Source of the DNA: Coptis chinensis
Lineage: Eukaryota > Streptophyta > Magnoliopsida > Ranunculales > Ranunculaceae
DNA length: 64,000 nucleotides
Direction: 5' to 3'
Assembly: GCA_015680905.1 (NCBI GenBank)
Contig: CM027381.1
Location: forward strand, 56,734,501 to 56,798,500
A model generated the notes under the pieces. It was not told where the DNA came from and made no database searches. It was given only the letters and a program-made list of their open reading frames with translations. The position numbers were made by a program, and so were the translations under genes. Shown here one piece after another: positions 58,552 through 64,000 of this stretch (its first letter is position 1; each line of letters starts with the position of its first letter).

Positions 58552-58820
58552 ATGGATATAGTTTCCTTGTGGATGCTCTTCCTTTACTCAGTTCTCCTTC
58601 TAAATGGAGCAAAATCAGTTGAAGAAGAGGTGAAACTATCACTAATCAAGTTTGTAGAAAAGTTATCTCCAGGGAATGGACTAATAGATCCCAACCTTTG
58701 GTTTGGTTTGAACATGAGCTTGCATGCATGCGAAGGGCAATGGAAAGTGGTTAGCTGTGACAACCAGATGAGTATAGACACATTACGCTTTAAACGAGTA
58801 ATAGAAAGAGAATACATTTT
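58552..58820 (+). pseudogene. N-terminus of an LRR receptor-kinase gene, truncated
   Basis: Starts MDIVSLWMLFLYSVLLLNGA, a clear signal peptide (cleavage near residue 20), followed by EEEVKLSLIKFVEKLSPGNG, WFGLNMSLHACEGQWKVVSC and DNQMSIDTLRFKR. This is the N-terminal cap (LRRNT_2) that precedes leucine-rich repeats in plant receptor kinases of the 'probable inactive receptor kinase' group, with the paired cysteines of the cap present. Similarity stops at about residue 83 and the frame closes at 58824. No LRR or kinase domain follows. An LTR-like segment begins at about the break, so an insertion or deletion removed the rest. Confidence 0.72.
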
Positions 58821-59230
58821 GTAGTTCGCAAAGAAGTTGCACTAAGATCAGTACTCAAGAATCTAAACAGGAAACAATATCAAAGATAAAAATGAAAAGT
58901 CTTTTTATTGATTGATAACAATGGTTACAAGTTTTCTCTCTTTCTGCTCTGGTTTTGTTTGTTTTTCTTCTAATGAATTCAGAATGAATCTTTCTTCCTC
59001 CTTCTAGTCTTTATATAGTGTTCTGATCATAGTTTTATCCAATCATTAAATGCCACGTGTTCATTCTCTTCTCTTTCCTCTTTTTCCCGCCTTAGACCTG
59101 TAACATACAAACGAAAGATCGAAATATCGACAGTCACATCGATATTTCTTATTAACAACGATATTTGGGTTGGAATATCGGGGTGACGATATTTGCCCAC
59201 GACATCGCCCCTTTTCGAAACTTTCAAATT
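58820..59230 (-). repeat. LTR-like segment, - strand
   Basis: On the - strand a TATA-like CACTATATAAAGAC lies near 59014-59024, and an AATAAA signal in CAATCAATAAAAAG about 110 bases downstream, the U3-R arrangement of an LTR. The + strand edge TGTAGTTCGC at 58820 falls close to the break in the LRR gene. No second end or target duplication was found. Confidence 0.4.
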
Positions 59231-62200
59231 TCGACCACGAAAAATTTGAATGTTTCGAGAACCAGAACCACTTTACCAATTTCAAAATCCAAAAAATCAA
59301 GCGGTTAAAGCTGTAAACAACCCAGTTACATGAAAATTACAAAAGCCTTATTTCGCTTTCTCTCTCTTCACTTATTTGTGAAAAAGCTTGAGAGAAAAAA
59401 CCTAAACCCCACCACCATTAACCTCACCTGGAAAGCTTAATCTTGGCTGTATTCTCTGTCGTTCTCAGCAAATCTTTCTACACAATTATCAGGTTAGTAA
59501 AAAAAAAAAAACTTAACAAGCTACTTCTTAGCCAAACTTTATTGTTATCTTAAAATATCTTGAACCATTTCCCTTGCTTCTCTTTCTAGATTATTATACT
59601 TAGGGCTTATGCTTTGAGTATTCACATATTATATGTGTATCTCTATACTAATTAGACATTGAATTATAATTTTTGACAATATGGCTAGGAGAAAAACCTA
59701 TGTTAACTTTATACACACTCTCTCGAAACAATCCTGACTTCGATATCAAGAACGTAGGCGTTTGAGACACAGTTCTTCACCTCGAACCCTGACATTATCA
59801 TCCAGAGACCTCGATACATGTTTATTAAATAATATATTATATAATTAAACTAAATATAGTGATAGTAGCTCAGATAAAGGATATAATTTTAATAAAAAAT
59901 TTATTATTTTTAGTGATACCGACATGTCGAACGAAAGTATTGAATCTGGAACTCGAATCAGCTCGTCTTCCAAGGCTTCGTCATCACAAAGAACTGAAAC
60001 TGACAAACAAGAGTGGCGCCCTACGTATTTGGCTGATGGTTTAGCTTGCCATCCTTTTGAGACTGTGAGCTCGAAGTCTGAGCGCGAAGTTATGGACGAT
60101 AAAAGCATATGGAGTAGTGGCTTCAACCCTTGTTTTTCAAAAAGACCTAACTTAGATCTAGTCAAGGCTACTTACCAGATACCAGACATTGTCCATCTTC
60201 GACATTATGCTGGAAGTACTAGAGGAACTCGATGCCAAAGTGGCCATCCTAAAACCACCATTATTACTGTTGGGCAACTAGCTACTGGTTTGCGCTTTCC
60301 CTTATCTAACCTCGATCGAGAAGTACTGAACTATCTGACCATTTCTCCTGGCCAAGGCACAGACAATTTTTGGAGATTGCTGCACATTTGTAATTACTAT
60401 AATTCTCACCTTGCATCCGATGTCCGGGTATCCCAAAAAATTCGTCTTATCGACATTCAAAAACACTATACCTTTGTCTAACGTAACGAGAAGAATAAAA
60501 ACGGTATATCAGAGCCTAGTGGCTATTTTTATCCCAAAAAATGAATCAACCGAACCGAGATAGTGATTTCAGATGGCCATTATACCCTATCATTATATCT
60601 GGGCAATGGGAGTCATTTGCTTCGATCCCTATTCCATCCTTGGCATATCTTGTCTTTAACATTAGAGGTACGTTATTTTGCGCCACCTCATCCCTTGAAC
60701 CCTTCTTTCAATCCTTTATCACGGACCTGCTATCTAACTGGTCTACCGTTGTGACTTTGTTTCAGTACCAAAACCAGCTTCGATGAGAAGTCTTGGAGAC
60801 TCCACTAGAGTAATGGAGCTTCTAAAAGGCACTGATGAAGAAATCACTACACGAATTGGTGCTGATAAATATGGCAATCCAAAAATGAATATCGATCTCC
60901 CCGATGTCGATAATTATGTCGCTCCTCTATATTTCTTAAAAAGTACCGTCCTTCGAGGTCAAGATTCTTTACTTCCCCAATCTGTTATGCCATGCAAAAC
61001 TATTCCATGTCCCTTACAACCTTGTTCATCTGAAAAAGTATTAAGAAAAACTTTTGATTCCGCTGAATTACCTGCTAACACTCCTCAATATTATTTTGAT
61101 TATATGCTAAATGGTTTTAAAATGACTGAAGATCTTTTCCCTAAAATTAAACAAGAAATTCCTGATTTCCATAATTATCCACTTTTACAAGATGTATTTG
61201 ATCATTACTGCTTATTGTACATAGATATGGGCTCTCGCATTCCTCATGTTCAAGACAAATCAGTAAACACCTTAAAAGGTTTTTGCAAAAACCAACAGTT
61301 GATAGCTCCTCCCAGGCTCCTATCTTTTCTCAAGAACAAGCTGTCGATACCAATCTTTCTCAAAAGAAAAGAAAAGAACTTGGTTCCACTGATGCACCAT
61401 GAACCTTGAAGGTACCCAAAACTTCCAAAACTACCACTACTGAACCAACTGACCCTGTGCTTGCCAAATCATCAACCTTACTAGCCATTCACAAACCCAC
61501 TGCTCCACCCACAGTTTCAGGCTCCTCTTCTCATTCTGAAGCATTTGTCGCTGACTTTGTCCTTCGAAATAAACAAAAAGTTCCTAAATCTGCTTTTTTA
61601 TTCTCTGATCCTCCGATACCTAGCCTCGGAGAAGCTCTTGTTATGAATATTATACTCCCTCGAGATAGACCAGCCATGGCTGAAATTGGCACAACCGAGC
61701 GTTTTCAAATATTGTGCTCCTCCCTTGAAAAGGTAAAGAAACAACTTTGGTCATACTCTTATCCTAGTCTGCTTACGATGTATAATATATCCATGAATCC
61801 TATCTTCCTTTCAGGTTAAAGTTGCTATTGTTGGCCAATTTGAGGCTGGTATGAGGACCTTGCGTCTTCTTCGAGATGATAATGACAAGATGAAACAAGA
61901 GAAGGAAAGAATAAAACAGTCTTTGGAAGAAAAGAAGAAAAAACATACTTTGACTTGCTCCGCTCTCAATTCTGCGAATGCCGAGATGAAGAAATTTGTT
62001 GAGGAGAATACTGAGTTTCTCAAGAAATTTAAGAAAGCTTATGAAGATCATGCAGCGAGCCTCTAGCAAGAAAAAACCAAAACAGCTACCCCCGAAGCAA
62101 AAACAACTACTCTCGAGGCAAAGACATCTAGTCTTGAGGCAGAAATTTAGAAGGCTAGACTTGATTTGGCTACTGCTGATACTGATATGAGATACTGTGT

Positions 62201-62690
62201 TACCACGATGAGGAGTTTCATACCATATCTTCTTGCTGCTGTTATCACTAAATACAATCTAGATTCTGATGACGAAAGCGAGATACCCTTCGACACTGCT
62301 GCCGTTGATCGGGAAAAAAATGTTGTGGACTCTGCTACACTTACTACTGAAGCTATTGATACAGCAATGAGTACCCCCACCTTTCAATCCAGACTCGTTT
62401 ATCAGTACACCCAGCTATTTGGATGACGTCGAAGTGCGGATTCCCCTCAACTCCCTTCTTGACAGCAAGTGCCTTGATGCAAAGCTCACCGAGAACTAGT
62501 TTTATTTCTCTGATACCTCTTGATTGTAATATTGATACAATGATCTAATTGCCTCTTTAGATCTCTTTAAACTCCTTTTGAATTATAGAAATATATCTTT
62601 TTGCTTGTTATAAACTCATTTTGCATGTAATACATCTGATATTTATCATAAAAAAAAAGAAAAAATATAATTTTCGATACCACTCCTAAC
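59231..62690 (+). mobile_element. Fossil gypsy-type plant transposon with gag-like/coiled-coil ORFs
   Basis: Protein-like stretches run in order along the + strand. One has GQLATGLRFPLSNLDREVLN and FWRLLHICNYYN (about 60268-60400), which resembles the 'putative gypsy type transposon' domain (PF04195-like, from memory). Others are a proline/threonine-rich linker (61400-61520) and a long Lys/Glu-rich coiled coil (61850-62065, for example DNDKMKQEKERIKQSLEEKK). Intron-like gaps separate some pieces, as is known for this group. No RT or integrase is present, so it was non-autonomous. It is broken; a more exact model needs family alignment. Confidence 0.55.
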
Positions 62691-63545
62691 CAACATAATA
62701 TCGATACTTAGTGTATATTTTGAAACCTTAAAAATCGAATTTCGATACCACTCCAAGTCTCCAACTAAAAACAGTATTGATACTTAATATATATTTTGAA
62801 TTTAAAAATCGAGTTTCGATACCACTCCAACTAAAAGCGGTATCGATACTTAATATATATTTTGAATTTAAAAATCGAGTTTTGATACCACTCCACCTAA
62901 AAATAGTATCGATACTTAATATATATTTTGAATTTAGAAATCGAGTTTCGATACCACTCCAACTAAAAGCAGTATCGATACTTCATATATATTTTGAATT
63001 TAAAAATTGAGTTTCGATACCACTCCAACTAAAAATATATATTTTGAATTTAAAAATCGTATCGATATCGATTAATATATATTTTGAATTTAAAAATCGA
63101 GTTTCGATACCACTCCAACTAAAAGCAGTATCGATACTTAATATATATTTTGAATTTAAAAATCGAGTTTCGATACCACTCCAACTAAAAATAGTATTGA
63201 TACTTAATATATATTTTGAATTTAAAAATTGAGTTTCGATACCACTCCAACTAAAAACAGTATCAATACTTAATATATATTTTAAATTTTAAAAATCAAG
63301 TTTGGATACCACTCCAACTAAAAACAGTATCGATATTTAATATATATTTTGAATTTAAAAATTGAGTTTCGATACCACTCCAACTAAAAGTAGTATCGAT
63401 ACTTAATATATATTTTGAATTTAAAAATCGAGTTTCGATACCACTCTAACTAAAAGCAGTATCGATACTTAATACATATTTTGAATTTAAAAATCAAGTT
63501 TCGATACCACTCCAACTAAAAGCAGTATCGATACTTAATATATAT
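62691..63545. repeat. 66-base tandem repeat, about 13 copies
   Basis: The unit contains the palindrome GTATCGATAC, then TTAATATATATTTTGAATTT, AAAAATCGAGTTTCGATACC and ACTCCAACTAAAAGC. Copy starts at 62841 and 62907 give the 66-base period. Most copies differ at one to four positions, and one near 63020-63060 is shortened and rearranged. Because 66 is a multiple of three, one frame stays open across several copies, but this is not evidence of a gene. It follows directly on the gypsy-type fossil and may be part of its 3' region. Confidence 0.93.
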
Positions 63546-64000
63546 TTAACATCGATATACCTCCATATATACCTTTGCTTTTGAATCATACTTTTCAGAC
63601 CTGGTATTGAGATGAGAATCTACAGATCACCAGCCTTTTTTTGCTTACCTTTGCACCTTTTCCCATGCTTTAGATAAAAGAAATAAATATTTACATTTTG
63701 ACAAACAATAAATCTACCCAACTGGCTCAAAAACCAACATCCGCTGAATTAAAATATGTCATTAAGGCTTATTTAATTATCATTCAAACTTTAACTGTCC
63801 CGCGCACAAACAACGAAGAGTTACTTTTTCATTACTGTTCCCCGTTTTCATGCTCACCTACCATTAATATTCCACGTTTTCTTGCTAATCACCCTTAAAT
63901 TCTCTCATTTGTATAAACTTTTCCCACTATAAAAGCCCTTTAAAAACTTAATTTTGAATCATATCTTACAACTTTCCTAACGATAAATTCCCATTAGTTT
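63546..64000. other. Unassigned right end
   Basis: 455 AT-rich bases. ACTATAAAAGCCC near 63928-63940 is a good TATA-like box, so a promoter (host or LTR) may lie here with its gene outside the window. The open frame 63698-63898 has no known motif. Confidence 0.4.

Noticed and set aside
62777-63232. Open frame with a repeated 22-residue ILNIYFEFKNRVSIPLQLKAV unit
   Set aside because: It is only the 66-base tandem repeat read in frame; the period is a multiple of three, and the frame is interrupted in other copies.
1-64000. CRISPR arrays, bacterial operons, tRNA or rRNA genes
   Set aside because: None seen; the tandem repeats present are plant satellite- or LTR-type, and no cloverleaf or rRNA core motif was recognised by eye. 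A tRNAscan run would settle the tRNA question.

Overview
The window looks like nuclear DNA of a eudicot plant. It is AT-rich, has spliced host genes with short plant-type introns, and carries plant-specific transposon families (Athila-type and chromoviral Ty3/gypsy, Tork-type copia, CACTA, Mutator-like, Helitron, L1). I cannot name the species. Only three host genes look whole, and about two thirds of the window is transposon-derived or unassigned spacer.

Layout. 1-13.7 kb: an Athila-like Ty3 fossil on the + strand (protease, RT-RNase H, integrase, then three tandem 'env-position' modules and a 3' LTR). A - strand LTR of a related element (1-594) interrupts it on the left. 13.7-18.9 kb: a short element flanked by ~280-bp direct repeats, split by a 3.6-kb chromovirus-type solo LTR with a perfect 5-bp target duplication. 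20.1-25.2 kb: a broken Tork-type copia element with both LTRs, PBS and PPT. 25.9-31.1 kb: an Athila solo LTR with a perfect 5-bp duplication, split by a 3.7-kb CACTA element with a TTA duplication. 31.1 to about 34.4 kb: a Helitron-like region on the - strand that has picked up pieces of a UBC13-type E2 gene and, twice, one exon of an exostosin-family gene. 34.4-35.6 kb: a Mutator-like element with ~280-bp inverted repeats and a perfect 9-bp duplication.

Host genes. A two-exon HIG1-domain gene (36.0-36.4 kb, mitochondrial respiratory-supercomplex factor type); a seven-exon RSS3-like MYC/MYB N-terminal-domain regulator (48.0-49.8 kb, +); and a single-exon TFIIH subunit TFB1/p62 gene (50.7-52.5 kb, -). 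The last two are convergent, with about 930 bp between stop codons. Two L1 3' remnants (37.6-38.7 kb + and 39.4-40.0 kb -) lie between the HIG1 and RSS3-like genes. The N-terminus of an LRR receptor-kinase gene survives at 58.55 kb and breaks off at an LTR-like segment. The right end holds a fossil gypsy-type element with a coiled-coil ORF, followed by about 13 copies of a 66-bp tandem repeat centred on a GTATCGATAC palindrome.

The host genes do not form a pathway. The main interest is the nesting history, which can be read from exact target duplications, the triplicated env-position module, the gene-capturing Helitron, and the intronless TFB1, which may be a retrogene. All boundaries and similarities were read by eye; no database search was run.
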